Assembly (NCBI GenBank): GCA_023404345.1
Contig: JAEYCB010000040.1
Location: forward strand, 1-42,193
Length of the DNA: 42,193 nucleotides
Direction: 5' to 3'
From: Bacillota bacterium
Lineage (GTDB): Bacteria; Bacillota; Clostridia; Christensenellales; Aristaeellaceae
The notes beneath the pieces were generated by a model. It was not told the origin of the DNA, ran no database searches, and was given only the letters and a program-made list of their open reading frames with translations. Made by a program: the position numbers and the translations under genes. This document shows, one piece after another, positions 15,225 through 23,210 of this stretch. The first letter of the stretch is position 1, and the number at the start of each line of letters is the position of its first letter.

Positions 15225-16300
15225 TATACATTCTCCTTCTCAAAGGCCTTCATCACTTCGACCAGCTTTTTCACGCCCTCCACCGGCATGGCGTTATAGA
15301 TGCTTGCACGCATTCCGCCCACGCTACGGTGGCCCTTGAGATTGACCAGGCCATTCTTGGCGGCGTACTTGACGAAAGCAGCATCCTTGTCGGCATCGCC
15401 GGTGACAAAGGTCACGTTCATCAGCGAACGGCAGTCCTTGCGGGCGGGGGCTTTGAACAGCGTGCTCTGGTCCAGATAGTCGTAAAGAAGCCCTGCCTTG
15501 TATTTGTTCTGCTCGTAGATGGCGTCTACACCACCCAGGTCCTTGAGCCACTCAAAACCAAGGCCCGCCATATAGATGCCGTAGGTGTTCGGGGTGTTGA
15601 GCATGCTGTCGTTCTTGCTCTGCAGAGCCCAGTTCATCAGCTTGGGGCACTTGGGGTCCTCGTGGCCCATCAGGTCGCGGCGCACGATGACGATGCACAG
15701 GCCCGCAGGGCCGATGTTCTTCTGCGCGCCGGCGAAGATCACACCGAATTTCGTCACATCGAAGGGCTCGGAGAGGATGTTGGAGCTCATGTCAGCCACC
15801 AGAGGCACGTTTCCGGTATTGGGAATGGCGGTGTAGCGGGTACCATAGATGGTGTTGTTGGTGGTGATGTAGGCATAATCCGCGTCCGGCCGCCAGTCGA
15901 AGGTATCGGGAACATAGGTATAGGTATCCTCGCGGGAGGAGGCGGCGATATGCACATCCGCATATTTCTTGGCTTCCTCAGCTGCTACATGGGCGAAGTT
16001 GCCGCTGTCCACATAATCGGCTTTGCCGGTAGAAAGCAGGTTCAGCGGTACTGCGCTGAACTGAAGCGTCGCGCCGCCCTGCAAAAACAGGATATCATAA
16101 TCGTCCGGCACGTTCATCAGCTCCTTGAGGAGCGCCTTGGTGCGGTCGAAGATTTCGATGTACATGCTGCTGCGATGGCTCATCTCCATCACGCTCATGC
16201 CGCGGCCAGGGTAACACAGCAGCTCGTCGGCCGCCTTTTTGAGCACGCTTTCGGCGATCATTGCGGGACCTGCGGAAAAATTATATACGCGTTCCTCCAT
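15224..16300 (-). CDS. serC: phosphoserine aminotransferase
   Basis: It converts 3-phosphohydroxypyruvate to phosphoserine with glutamate. The 358-residue protein begins VYNFSAGPA, the family signature, has FLQGGATLQF around 72-81 and the PLP lysine Lys194 in FAGAQKNIGPAG. ATG at 16300 was chosen because GGGAGG lies 11 bases upstream and it yields the standard N-terminus; a longer in-frame reading has no conserved content. It is the first gene of the serC-serA pair; serB is not in the window. Confidence 0.96.
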   Translation of the reverse strand: MEERVYNFSAGPAMIAESVLKKAADELLCYPGRGMSVMEMSHRSSMYIEIFDRTKALLKELMNVPDDYDILFLQGGATLQFSAVPLNLLSTGKADYVDSGNFAHVAAEEAKKYADVHIAASSREDTYTYVPDTFDWRPDADYAYITTNNTIYGTRYTAIPNTGNVPLVADMSSNILSEPFDVTKFGVIFAGAQKNIGPAGLCIVIVRRDLMGHEDPKCPKLMNWALQSKNDSMLNTPNTYGIYMAGLGFEWLKDLGGVDAIYEQNKYKAGLLYDYLDQSTLFKAPARKDCRSLMNVTFVTGDADKDAAFVKYAAKNGLVNLKGHRSVGGMRASIYNAMPVEGVKKLVEVMKAFEKENV

Positions 16301-16390
16301 GTGATAGCATCCTCCCTGCCTGATTTGATGGACTAACGGTCGAGTGGGACGTTTTCTGCCCTGTTGGCGATGTTTTGACCGGATGGGTCT

Positions 16391-16419
16391 GTTATACACC
16401 AAATCGATGCGAAATGCAA
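16391..16419 (-). promoter_or_regulatory. serC-serA promoter
   Basis: Minus-strand TTGCAT (16414-16419) and TATAAC (16391-16396) are separated by 17 bp. About 85 bases of leader follow before serC. I see no T-box or other riboswitch in it. Confidence 0.65.
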
Positions 16420-16448
16420 GAGGGAAAATGGATTTTCTTTTGTGCAAA

Positions 16449-16475
16449 AAATGGACGTATCTCAAGGATACGCCC
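16449..16475 (-). terminator. terminator after the PF06541-type membrane protein gene
   Basis: GGGCGTATC pairs with GATACGTCC (one G-U, 5-base loop) and is followed on the minus strand by ATTTTTT. It lies just past the stop at 16489 and upstream of the serC promoter. Confidence 0.8.
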
Positions 16476-16488
16476 TATAAAGGTGGAG

Positions 16489-17286
16489 TTATGCGTCGTG
16501 ACGACGCTGATTGCGCAGGTTCTCAAGCTCTTTGCGCAAGCGGGCTTCCCGCCGGTCAAAATCATCGCGGAACGCCTGACGGCGGGCTTTAAGCTCAAGG
16601 GAAAGCTGGTTGCGCCTGGCTCTGAAATCTTCCAGCAGGCGGCGGTTATATAGCCGCGCATAGGGGAAAGCGCGGAGTGCGCGGCGCACCAGCATACCTT
16701 GCCGGATGAGTACTTCGCGTACACTCTGGGTGATCGCTTCGGTGCTGTCGCCTTCGCAATGCTCCGCTGTCTTACGGATTTTGCTAAGGATGGTGGCTGA
16801 AATTATCGTGTCCCCCAAAAGCAGTGTACACAGGCCTATGCACAGACCATCCATCCACGCCTGCGGAAGACGCAGATACAGACCAAACAGCACGGGCCGG
16901 GCCACATACACCATGCCCAGGCCCAGCAACCCAAAGGGAATCAGCGTACCTGCGCAGACGCGGCCGTTGAGGTTGAAGCGACGGTGACTGTAATCCCACC
17001 AGCGGGCATGAAACAGTTTTTCCATGGCGTAGCTGGTCAGGTATTCCAGCGTGCCACATACGGCCATGGCCAGCACAAACACCGCTGGAGCACTGGAAGA
17101 AAACGGCGTAAGCAGCGCCGTGACCAGCACAGCGCCAAAGCCATAGATGGGGCAGTAGGGGCCAATCAGAAATCCGCGGTTGATGAAGCGTCCAAACTGG
17201 ATAAGTTTGCAGACCACTTCCATTACCCAACCCAGAAAGGCACCTGTGAAAAACAGCAGGATGTAGCACTCCAACGTAAGGCGCAT
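16489..17286 (-). CDS. PF06541-type putative ABC transporter permease / membrane protein
   Basis: The 265-residue protein starts with several hydrophobic segments (about 5-25, 45-65, 70-90, 115-140, 150-175) and the motif GWVMEVV...INRGFLIGPYCPIYGFG, which I associate with the 'putative ABC transporter permease' family PF06541. The last ~60 residues are strongly charged and helical (RRQAFRDDFDRREARLRKEL), a probable cytoplasmic coiled coil. ATG at 17286 has AAGGAGG upstream. No ABC ATPase is adjacent, so the transporter label is doubtful; function unknown. Confidence 0.75.
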   Translation of the reverse strand: MRLTLECYILLFFTGAFLGWVMEVVCKLIQFGRFINRGFLIGPYCPIYGFGAVLVTALLTPFSSSAPAVFVLAMAVCGTLEYLTSYAMEKLFHARWWDYSHRRFNLNGRVCAGTLIPFGLLGLGMVYVARPVLFGLYLRLPQAWMDGLCIGLCTLLLGDTIISATILSKIRKTAEHCEGDSTEAITQSVREVLIRQGMLVRRALRAFPYARLYNRRLLEDFRARRNQLSLELKARRQAFRDDFDRREARLRKELENLRNQRRHDA

Positions 17287-17334
17287 GACGTAAAGCCTCC
17301 TTATGCATTCTATGGATCTTGTGCGGATAACCTT

Positions 17335-17363
17335 ATTATAACGTACAAAAATGGTTTTGACAA
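17335..17363 (-). promoter_or_regulatory. promoter of the PF06541-type gene
   Basis: Minus-strand TTGTCA (17358-17363) and TATAAT (17335-17340) are 17 bp apart. It is divergent from the promoter at 17401-17429. Confidence 0.7.
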
Positions 17364-17400
17364 AAAATGATATGGTACTGACAGAAAAATGTTTAGGCTT

Positions 17401-17429
17401 TTGACTTCTTTTCCTCACACGGCTATAAT
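17401..17429 (+). promoter_or_regulatory. promoter of the MmcQ/YjbR-type gene
   Basis: TTGACT (17401-17406) and TATAAT (17424-17429) are 17 bp apart, with the start codon about 28 bases further on. Confidence 0.75.
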
Positions 17430-17456
17430 GGCGGCAACAGGGGAGGGGAGAAAAAT

Positions 17457-17846
17457 ATGGGCGACATAGTCTGGCTGGATAAATACCTGCGTGCTAAACT
17501 TGGAACCGTATGGGATTATAAGGCCGAATGGGGGTGGGACCGCTATCGCATTGCGGGAAAGCTTTACGCTGCCACCTGCCTTCCTGGCCCCTCCCATGCA
17601 AAGGAATATGCGGGACATCCTCTGCTTACGCTCAAATGTGATCCACTGGAATCCGAATTGTTGCGTGCCGCTTATTCCGATATTTTGCCGGGTTTTTACA
17701 CGGACAAACGCACGTGGATTTCGATCCGGCTGGACGGCGGGGTGGAGCAGGAACGCATCCTGCGCCTGTGCGACCTGTCCTATGACCTGGTATTTGCGGG
17801 GTTGACGCGCAGGGCGCGTATGGAAATTGTGCGTGGAGGAACGTAA
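17457..17846 (+). CDS. MmcQ/YjbR family protein
   Basis: This 129-residue cytosolic protein has the YjbR/MmcQ pattern: an aromatic-rich N-terminus, LTLKCDPLESELLRAAY, the signature PGFYTDKRTWISIRLDG, and a C-terminal helix LRLCDLSYDLVFAGL. The fold (CyaY-like) is often annotated as a double wing DNA-binding protein, but its biological role is unclear. A GGAGGGGAG ribosome binding site precedes the ATG. It has its own promoter and is followed by a separate promoter for galM, so it is probably monocistronic. Confidence 0.85.
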   Translation: MGDIVWLDKYLRAKLGTVWDYKAEWGWDRYRIAGKLYAATCLPGPSHAKEYAGHPLLTLKCDPLESELLRAAYSDILPGFYTDKRTWISIRLDGGVEQERILRLCDLSYDLVFAGLTRRARMEIVRGGT

Positions 17847-17862
17847 ATTGCTGCGCTTTTTC

Positions 17863-17891
17863 TTGACCCTCTGCGGCAGATGGGCTACAAT
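17863..17891 (+). promoter_or_regulatory. promoter of the galM operon
   Basis: TTGACC (17863-17868) and TACAAT (17886-17891) are 17 bp apart, placed between the MmcQ-type gene and galM. Confidence 0.7.
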
Positions 17892-17947
17892 GAGGCTGTC
17901 CTTAGCGGGAACCAACGCAGATGAATCAACAAAAGGAGGCTCATTTT

Positions 17948-19003
17948 ATGAGCATTGCACAGCGCCCGTTCGGTGTGGCACCCAATGGTGAAAAGGTAAC
18001 GGAATATACCATGACCAACCGGGATGGAGCCAGCGTATCCATTCTGGATTTTGGCGGCATCGTCACCCGTATTCTGGTTCCTGATCGGGACGGCAAGCTG
18101 GACGACGTAAGCTTGAGCTTTGACGATATTGACGTATATGCGCAGGGCCGCAGCGGCAGCATGGGCATGCTCATTGGCCGGGTAGGCAATCGCATCCGCG
18201 GCGCATCCTTCGAGCTGGAGGGCCGTACCTATACGCTGCCCAAAAACAACAACGGCAACTGCCTGCACGGCGGTGTGGGTTTTGGCCTGCGCATGTGGCA
18301 GGCACGGCCGGTCCTGATCGATGGCGGTGACGCGCTGGAGCTGACACTGACCAGTCAGGACGGCGACCAGGGCTTCCCCGGCACGCTGAAGGTAAAGGTA
18401 ACTTATACCTTTACAGACCAGAACGAACTGGGCATCCATTATCAGGCAAGCACTGATCAGACCACCCTGTGCAGCCTGACCAACCATGCCTATTTCAACC
18501 TGGACGGCCATGCCAGCGGGACTGTGCGTGATCTGGAACTCCAGATCAATGCCGACCTGGTGACCGAGGTGGGCGAGGGACTGATTCCTACCGGGCGCCT
18601 GCTGCCGGTCAGCGATGTGCCCTACAACTTTACAGCCCTCACCCGCATTGGGGATGTGTTGGACAAAATGCCCGAAAGCCCTGACATGACCATGGCAAGC
18701 GGCGTGGATTTCAACTATTGTGCTGGCCGCGATCGCGAAACCAAGGTCATTGCCACGCTCTATTCTCCCAAAACCGGCCGCGTGATGGACGTGATCACCG
18801 ATCAGCCGGGCGTGCAGTGCTATACGGCCAACCATCTGGACGATGATGGTAAGGATGGCGTGCATTATGGTCCGTATTCCGGCGTGTGCCTGGAAACCCA
18901 GCACTATCAGGATGCTATTCATCAGCCACACTTCCCCAGTATCGTGCTCCGGCCGCAAGATACCTATGATACCCTGACGATCTACCGCTTTGGCCTGAGG
19001 TAA
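17948..19003 (+). CDS. galM: aldose 1-epimerase (galactose mutarotase)
   Basis: It interconverts alpha and beta anomers of aldohexoses. The 351 residues match the family, with NRIRGASF (81-88) in the sugar site, the catalytic acid/base pair His107 (NCLHGG) and His180 (LTNHAYFNL), and the catalytic glutamate Glu316 in CLETQHYQD. ATG at 17948 was chosen for AAGGAGG ten bases upstream; an ATG 27 bases earlier has no site. No galK, galT or galE is nearby. It heads a likely three-gene operon, 12 bases before the next gene. Confidence 0.94.
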   Translation: MSIAQRPFGVAPNGEKVTEYTMTNRDGASVSILDFGGIVTRILVPDRDGKLDDVSLSFDDIDVYAQGRSGSMGMLIGRVGNRIRGASFELEGRTYTLPKNNNGNCLHGGVGFGLRMWQARPVLIDGGDALELTLTSQDGDQGFPGTLKVKVTYTFTDQNELGIHYQASTDQTTLCSLTNHAYFNLDGHASGTVRDLELQINADLVTEVGEGLIPTGRLLPVSDVPYNFTALTRIGDVLDKMPESPDMTMASGVDFNYCAGRDRETKVIATLYSPKTGRVMDVITDQPGVQCYTANHLDDDGKDGVHYGPYSGVCLETQHYQDAIHQPHFPSIVLRPQDTYDTLTIYRFGLR

Positions 19004-19015
19004 CAGGAGGAAACT

Positions 19016-20059
19016 ATGGCCCCGAACGGTCAAAAGCCGCTTTCTTCCGGCCCGCTGCTGGATGCGCGGGGTATGCTCGTGGAGGCAGGTTATGCCACCG
19101 CGCTGGTCCGACGCTACGATCGCGCCGCTATCCGGGCGTGGGGGCTGCGCATCAAGGAATGGGACTACTATTGCATCATCGGTGGCGATATGGTGCTGGC
19201 GCTTACCATCGCTGATAACAGCTATATGGGGCTGGAAAGCGTCAGCCTGATCAATCTGGGCACACGCTGGCAGCATACGCGCAGCTTTATGCGCCTGATG
19301 CCCATGGGCCACACGAACCTGCCGTCTACCAGCGAGCAGGGCAGTGTGGCTGTGGAGCGTCCTGGATATGCGCTGCGCTTTGAAAACGACGGCGTATGCC
19401 GGGAGTTGACCGTGCGGGTGGACGACTTCCAGAACCATAAGCCCCTGACTGCGCGTGTGGCGCTTACTGATGCGCCGAGGGACAGCATGGTGATCGCTAC
19501 GCCCTTTGCGGGACATCCACGTGCCTTCTACTACAATCAGAAGATCAACTGCCTGCGCGCGGCGGGAGAAGTGACCTTTGACGGGCAAACGCACTGTTTT
19601 GATCCTCAGACTGCCACTGCCGTGCTGGACTGGGGCAGGGGCGTATGGACCTACCAGAATACCTGGTATTGGGGCAGTGCCAGCGGCTATGTGGATGGCG
19701 TACCTTTCGGCATGAACCTGGGTTACGGTTTTGGCGACAACCGTGCTGCCACAGAAAACATGCTCTTTTATAATGGAATCGCGCACAAGCTGGATCAGGT
19801 GGATTTTGGCATTCCTAAGGACGCTGCAGGAAGAGACGACCTGCAAGCCCCTTGGCATGTGACAGACAATCTGGGCCGTCTCGACCTGATCTTTACGCCC
19901 ATCCTGGACCGTGCCGCTTATACGGGGGCGCTGGTGCTGGAAAGCGACCAGCATCAGGTATTCGGCCGCTTTGATGGCACCGCCGTGCTGGATGATGGGA
20001 CAGCACTGGTCGTTCGAAACCTGTGCGGCTTTGCGGAAAAAGTCAAAAACCGCTGGTAA
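19016..20059 (+). CDS. DUF2804 family protein
   Basis: The 347-residue protein matches my memory of DUF2804: an N-terminus RIKEWDYYCIIGGDMVLALTIADNSYMGL, a long beta-rich middle, and a central WGRGVWTYQNTWYWGSASGYVDGVPFG-like region rich in aromatic residues. No signal peptide or membrane helix is seen, so it is probably cytosolic. AGGAGGAAACT precedes the ATG. The fold is thought to be lipocalin-like, with no established reaction. Linkage to a mutarotase hints at a carbohydrate or glycoconjugate ligand, but that is only context. Confidence 0.8.
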   Translation: MAPNGQKPLSSGPLLDARGMLVEAGYATALVRRYDRAAIRAWGLRIKEWDYYCIIGGDMVLALTIADNSYMGLESVSLINLGTRWQHTRSFMRLMPMGHTNLPSTSEQGSVAVERPGYALRFENDGVCRELTVRVDDFQNHKPLTARVALTDAPRDSMVIATPFAGHPRAFYYNQKINCLRAAGEVTFDGQTHCFDPQTATAVLDWGRGVWTYQNTWYWGSASGYVDGVPFGMNLGYGFGDNRAATENMLFYNGIAHKLDQVDFGIPKDAAGRDDLQAPWHVTDNLGRLDLIFTPILDRAAYTGALVLESDQHQVFGRFDGTAVLDDGTALVVRNLCGFAEKVKNRW

Positions 20060-20102
20060 GAGGCTGCTGCACGCTTGCCTGCAAAAACACGGAGGAACGG
20101 AA

Positions 20103-20744
20103 TTGCGTAAACTACTGATTTTCTGCTGCTGCCTGCTTCTGAGCCTCGCATGCCTGCCGTCTGCGTTGGCGGCGACCATCTCCGGTCGGGGATATGAGGA
20201 CTTTGAAGCGTGCTATGCTGACAATCTGGACTTTATCAACCAGAATACCGGCCGGCATCTGCTGCCGCTGGTGCTGGCCAAGGGAGATGCAAATGCTGAC
20301 GGCGGTCACCGCATGTACGAGCTTCTTGGCGATGTACTGCGTGTAACCATCCGGCTTGACCAGAGCAATCAGATAATTGAAACGTGCGAAATCGTGCTTA
20401 CTGCTCCGGCGGGCATGTCCTATGGTACGTCTGAATACAACGATTTCGTTACGTCGGGTTATCACAGCTATGCGCTGCTTATGGCCATGCACACTGCGGC
20501 AGACCCTGCTGTACGCTACGGACTGGTTACCGCAGTCAATGATGGACTGCTTGCGGGTGAGGGGGCCTATGCCACACAGGTGGGGGGTTATATGCTCAAC
20601 TGTACGCGCGCGGATAACGCAGCTACGCTTACCTTTGAAAACACCTTGGCTGTGACGCCGGAGCCGGAGGTCACGCCCGATGGAGGGGATGGCATGCCGG
20701 AGGAGGAAGGCGGCAACGAAGAGGATGAAAGCATGGCAGGCTGA
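20103..20744 (+). CDS. secreted protein of unknown function with acidic tail
   Basis: The frame starts at a TTG seven bases after GGAGG and encodes 213 residues. It opens with a signal peptide (RK, then FCCCLLLSLACLPSALA-A); the cysteines could allow lipidation, but no clean lipobox precedes the mature part. The body is compact and has no motif I recognise; the last ~35 residues are low-complexity and rich in glutamate, proline and glycine. Any longer upstream frame overlaps the DUF2804 gene and lacks a site. It is third in the galM operon and followed by a strong terminator. Confidence 0.7.
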   Translation: MRKLLIFCCCLLLSLACLPSALAATISGRGYEDFEACYADNLDFINQNTGRHLLPLVLAKGDANADGGHRMYELLGDVLRVTIRLDQSNQIIETCEIVLTAPAGMSYGTSEYNDFVTSGYHSYALLMAMHTAADPAVRYGLVTAVNDGLLAGEGAYATQVGGYMLNCTRADNAATLTFENTLAVTPEPEVTPDGGDGMPEEEGGNEEDESMAG

Positions 20745-20763
20745 TGCCGGATGGATGAGACAA

Positions 20764-20806
20764 AGCCGGGAGCGGGCTCCATCGCGGAGAACGCTCCCGG
20801 CTTTTT
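20764..20806 (+). terminator. terminator of the galM operon
   Basis: AGCCGGGAGCG pairs perfectly with CGCTCCCGGCT over a 17-base loop, followed by TTTTT. It lies between convergent genes. Confidence 0.9.
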
Positions 20807-20821
20807 GGCGCCTGCCGGCGT

Positions 20822-21439
20822 TTAGCCGTCGGCGCGCATTTTGGCAAAGGCGATAATGGCGTCTGCCACGTCCTCCGGCCTGCGGCCGTCGGTACGAATC
20901 ATCAGATCATAGTTGCTGCGCATGCCCCAGTTGCCATCGGCAAAGAAATTGTAATAGCTGCGGCGCTGGCGGTCCGTCTTGCGGATGAGCTCGCGGGCGC
21001 GTTCGCGGTCTACCTGTTCCACACGCATGATGCGCGCGATACGCCGTTCCTCTGATGCATAGATGAAAATATGTATGACGCCCGGCCGATCCTTGAGCAC
21101 ATAGTCGGCACACCGCCCTACGATTACGCTCGGGCCCTCAGCGGCAATTTTGTTGATGGCATCAAACTGAGCCAGAAACACCCGCTGGTTGAGCGGCATT
21201 TGCAAACCCATACCGCCGCCCATGTGCAAACCAGCCCCTGCGCTGCCAGCAAGCATGCCGCTGACGGTATTTTTTTCATCGTGCCGCTCCAAAAGCTCAT
21301 GACAAAGGCCGCTCTCCTCTGCCGCGCGGGTCAGGATTTCTTTATCGTAGAAGGGAATGCCCATTTTGTCGGCTACAAGCTTGCCAATTTCGCGTCCGCC
21401 GCTGCCATATTCGCGGCCAATGGTGATAATAGGGTCCAT
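20822..21439 (-). CDS. cytidylate kinase-like family protein
   Basis: The 205-residue protein belongs to the cytidylate-kinase-like group common in Clostridia. Its P-loop is the variant GREYGSGGREIG (8-19), followed by KMGIPFYDKEIL; a VGRCADYVL segment and a basic LID-like part (RARELIRKTDRQRRSYYNFF) follow. True Cmk proteins have GPxGSGK(S/T), so nucleotide specificity is uncertain. Members are often annotated as CMP kinases without proof. It is monocistronic with its own promoter. Confidence 0.83.
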   Translation of the reverse strand: MDPIITIGREYGSGGREIGKLVADKMGIPFYDKEILTRAAEESGLCHELLERHDEKNTVSGMLAGSAGAGLHMGGGMGLQMPLNQRVFLAQFDAINKIAAEGPSVIVGRCADYVLKDRPGVIHIFIYASEERRIARIMRVEQVDRERARELIRKTDRQRRSYYNFFADGNWGMRSNYDLMIRTDGRRPEDVADAIIAFAKMRADG

Positions 21440-21485
21440 ATTAAAACACCTCCGAAGGTTTGCTATTGCTAAGTTCTATATATAT

Positions 21486-21514
21486 ATTATACATCACATG
21501 CCGGAAAAGTTCAA
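21486..21514 (-). promoter_or_regulatory. promoter of the cytidylate-kinase-like gene
   Basis: Minus-strand TTGAAC (21509-21514) and TATAAT (21486-21491) are 17 bp apart. The leader contains a TA-repeat (TATATATATA). Confidence 0.7.
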
Positions 21515-21563
21515 CGAAAACCGCAGAATCAACAGGCAGGCTGGGCTAAGGCAGGACGAAGCG

Positions 21564-21592
21564 TTGACATTCCCGGCATGCGCTGGTAAAAT
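21564..21592 (+). promoter_or_regulatory. guaB promoter
   Basis: TTGACA (21564-21569) and TAAAAT (21587-21592) are 17 bp apart, with a short leader to the guaB ATG. No purine riboswitch or PurBox is evident. Confidence 0.72.
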
Positions 21593-21632
21593 AGCCACAA
21601 TCCTTAAGATAAAGAAAGGGTGGGTAAGTTCG

Positions 21633-23096
21633 ATGCTGGAGGAGAACATTCGCACAGGCCTTACATTTGACGACGTGCTCCTGGTGCCCCGTGCAAGCAG
21701 CGTGCTTCCGCGGGATGTGGACACCTCGACCATGCTGACCCCAACCATCAAGCTCAACGTCCCCCTGCTGAGCGCGGCCATGGATACCGTGACCGACGCG
21801 CGGCTGGCCATCGCCATTGCGCGCGAGGGCGGGCTGGGCATCATTCACAAAAACATGACCATTGATGAGCAGGCCACGCAGGTGGACAAGGTCAAGCGCA
21901 GCGAGCATGGTGTAATCACCGATCCGTTCTTCCTCTCGCCCGACCACCTGATCCGTGATGCGGAAGCCTTGATGGCCAAATACCGTATCTCCGGTGTACC
22001 CATTACCCGTGGGAAAAAGCTGGTGGGTATTCTGACCAACCGCGACCTGCGCTTTGAAACCGATGACAGCCGCCGTATCGAGGAGGTTATGACCTCTGAA
22101 AACCTGATTACCGCGCCTGTGGGCACTACGCTGGAAGAGGCCAAGAAGATTTTGGCTGCTCACCGCATCGAAAAGCTGCCCATCGTCAATGATCGGTTTG
22201 AGCTGTGCGGACTGATCACCATCAAAGATATCGAAAAGAGCAGCAAGTATCCCAATTCCGCCAAGGACCAGAAGGGCCGCCTGCTGTGCGGCGCCGCTGT
22301 GGGCATCACCAAGGACAGCATGCTGCGCGTGGAAGCATTGGTCAACGCCAAGGTGGATGTGATCTCCATCGACTCGGCGCATGGCCACAACATTGACGTG
22401 ATCAACAAGGTGCGTGAGCTGCGCGCCGCCTTCCCGGATCTTTGCATCATCGCTGGCAACGTCGCCACAGCCGAGGCCACTCGTGCACTCATCGAGGCTG
22501 GCGCGAGCTGCGTTAAGGTTGGCATTGGCCCCGGTTCCATCTGCACCACGCGCGTGATCGCTGGTATTGGCGTACCTCAGCTCACTGCGGTTAGCGATTG
22601 CGCCAAGGAGGCCGACAAGTACGGCGTGACCGTGATTGCCGACGGCGGTATCAAGTATTCGGGCGATATTCCCAAGGCTATCGCGGGCGGCGCGAGCGCC
22701 GTCATGATCGGCAGCCTCTTTGCCGGTGTGGATGAGAGCCCCGGAGATATGGAGATCTACCAGGGCCGCAGCTTCAAGGTGTACCGCGGCATGGGCAGCC
22801 TCGGCGCCATGGCGCAGGCCCATGGCTCCAGCGACCGCTATTTCCAGGAGGCCGACAAGAAGCTCGTGCCTGAAGGCGTGGAGGGCCGCGTGCCCTACAA
22901 GGGACCGCTGGCCGATACGGTGTATCAGCTCGTGGGCGGCCTGCGTTCCAGCATGGGCTACTGTGGTACGCCCACCATTGAGCATCTGCGCAAAGAGGGT
23001 CAGTTCATCCGCATCACGGGCGCAGGTCTGCTGGAAAGCCATCCGCACGACATCGCCATCACCAAGGAAAGCCCCAACTATTCCACCAGGGGATAA
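21633..23096 (+). CDS. guaB: IMP dehydrogenase
   Basis: It oxidises IMP to XMP with NAD+, the committed step to GMP. The 487 residues are standard: a TIM barrel beginning LTFDDVLLVPR (10-20), a pair of CBS domains inserted at about 95-205 (ITDPFFLSPDHLIRDA...VPITRGKKLVGILTNRD), the catalytic loop GPGSICTTR with Cys304, GMGSLGAM, and the flap SSDRYFQ. ATG at 21633 gives the canonical N-terminus and follows AAAGGGTGGG; the frame runs open far upstream without conservation. It is monocistronic, and guaA is not adjacent. Confidence 0.97.
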   Translation: MLEENIRTGLTFDDVLLVPRASSVLPRDVDTSTMLTPTIKLNVPLLSAAMDTVTDARLAIAIAREGGLGIIHKNMTIDEQATQVDKVKRSEHGVITDPFFLSPDHLIRDAEALMAKYRISGVPITRGKKLVGILTNRDLRFETDDSRRIEEVMTSENLITAPVGTTLEEAKKILAAHRIEKLPIVNDRFELCGLITIKDIEKSSKYPNSAKDQKGRLLCGAAVGITKDSMLRVEALVNAKVDVISIDSAHGHNIDVINKVRELRAAFPDLCIIAGNVATAEATRALIEAGASCVKVGIGPGSICTTRVIAGIGVPQLTAVSDCAKEADKYGVTVIADGGIKYSGDIPKAIAGGASAVMIGSLFAGVDESPGDMEIYQGRSFKVYRGMGSLGAMAQAHGSSDRYFQEADKKLVPEGVEGRVPYKGPLADTVYQLVGGLRSSMGYCGTPTIEHLRKEGQFIRITGAGLLESHPHDIAITKESPNYSTRG

Positions 23097-23160
23097 TCAA
23101 TGAAGCGGGCAGTGCAGCATATGGCGCTGGCTGCCTCTGGGTGAAAATCAACCAAACACA

Positions 23161-23194
23161 CAGAAACGCAGACCCTTTGGGGCCTGCGTTTCTG
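23161..23194 (+). terminator. hairpin terminator after guaB
   Basis: CAGAAACGCAG pairs with CTGCGTTTCTG around a 12-base loop. The following T-run is weak (TTGC), so termination may be partial. It also faces the minus-strand gene ending at 23211. Confidence 0.6.
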
Positions 23195-23210
23195 TTGCAA
23201 TGAAGCGGTG

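Noticed and set aside
16301..16488. T-box or riboswitch upstream of serC
   Set aside because: I looked for a T-box TGGN-type bulge, specifier stem and terminator; only a short leader after a sigma-A promoter is seen.
17885..20179. Very long open minus-strand frame (764 codons) opposite galM and the DUF2804 gene
   Set aside because: The plus strand carries two recognisable proteins with ribosome binding sites and catalytic motifs; the reverse frame has no conserved motif and results from GC-rich codon bias.
21357..21632. N-terminal extension of guaB by 92 codons
   Set aside because: It crosses the guaB promoter and the divergent kinase gene, and IMP dehydrogenase normally starts at the chosen ATG.
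21546..23048. 500-codon minus-strand frame opposite guaB
   Set aside because: guaB is certain on the plus strand; the reverse translation is rich in His/Ala/Gly as typical for shadows of GC-rich genes.
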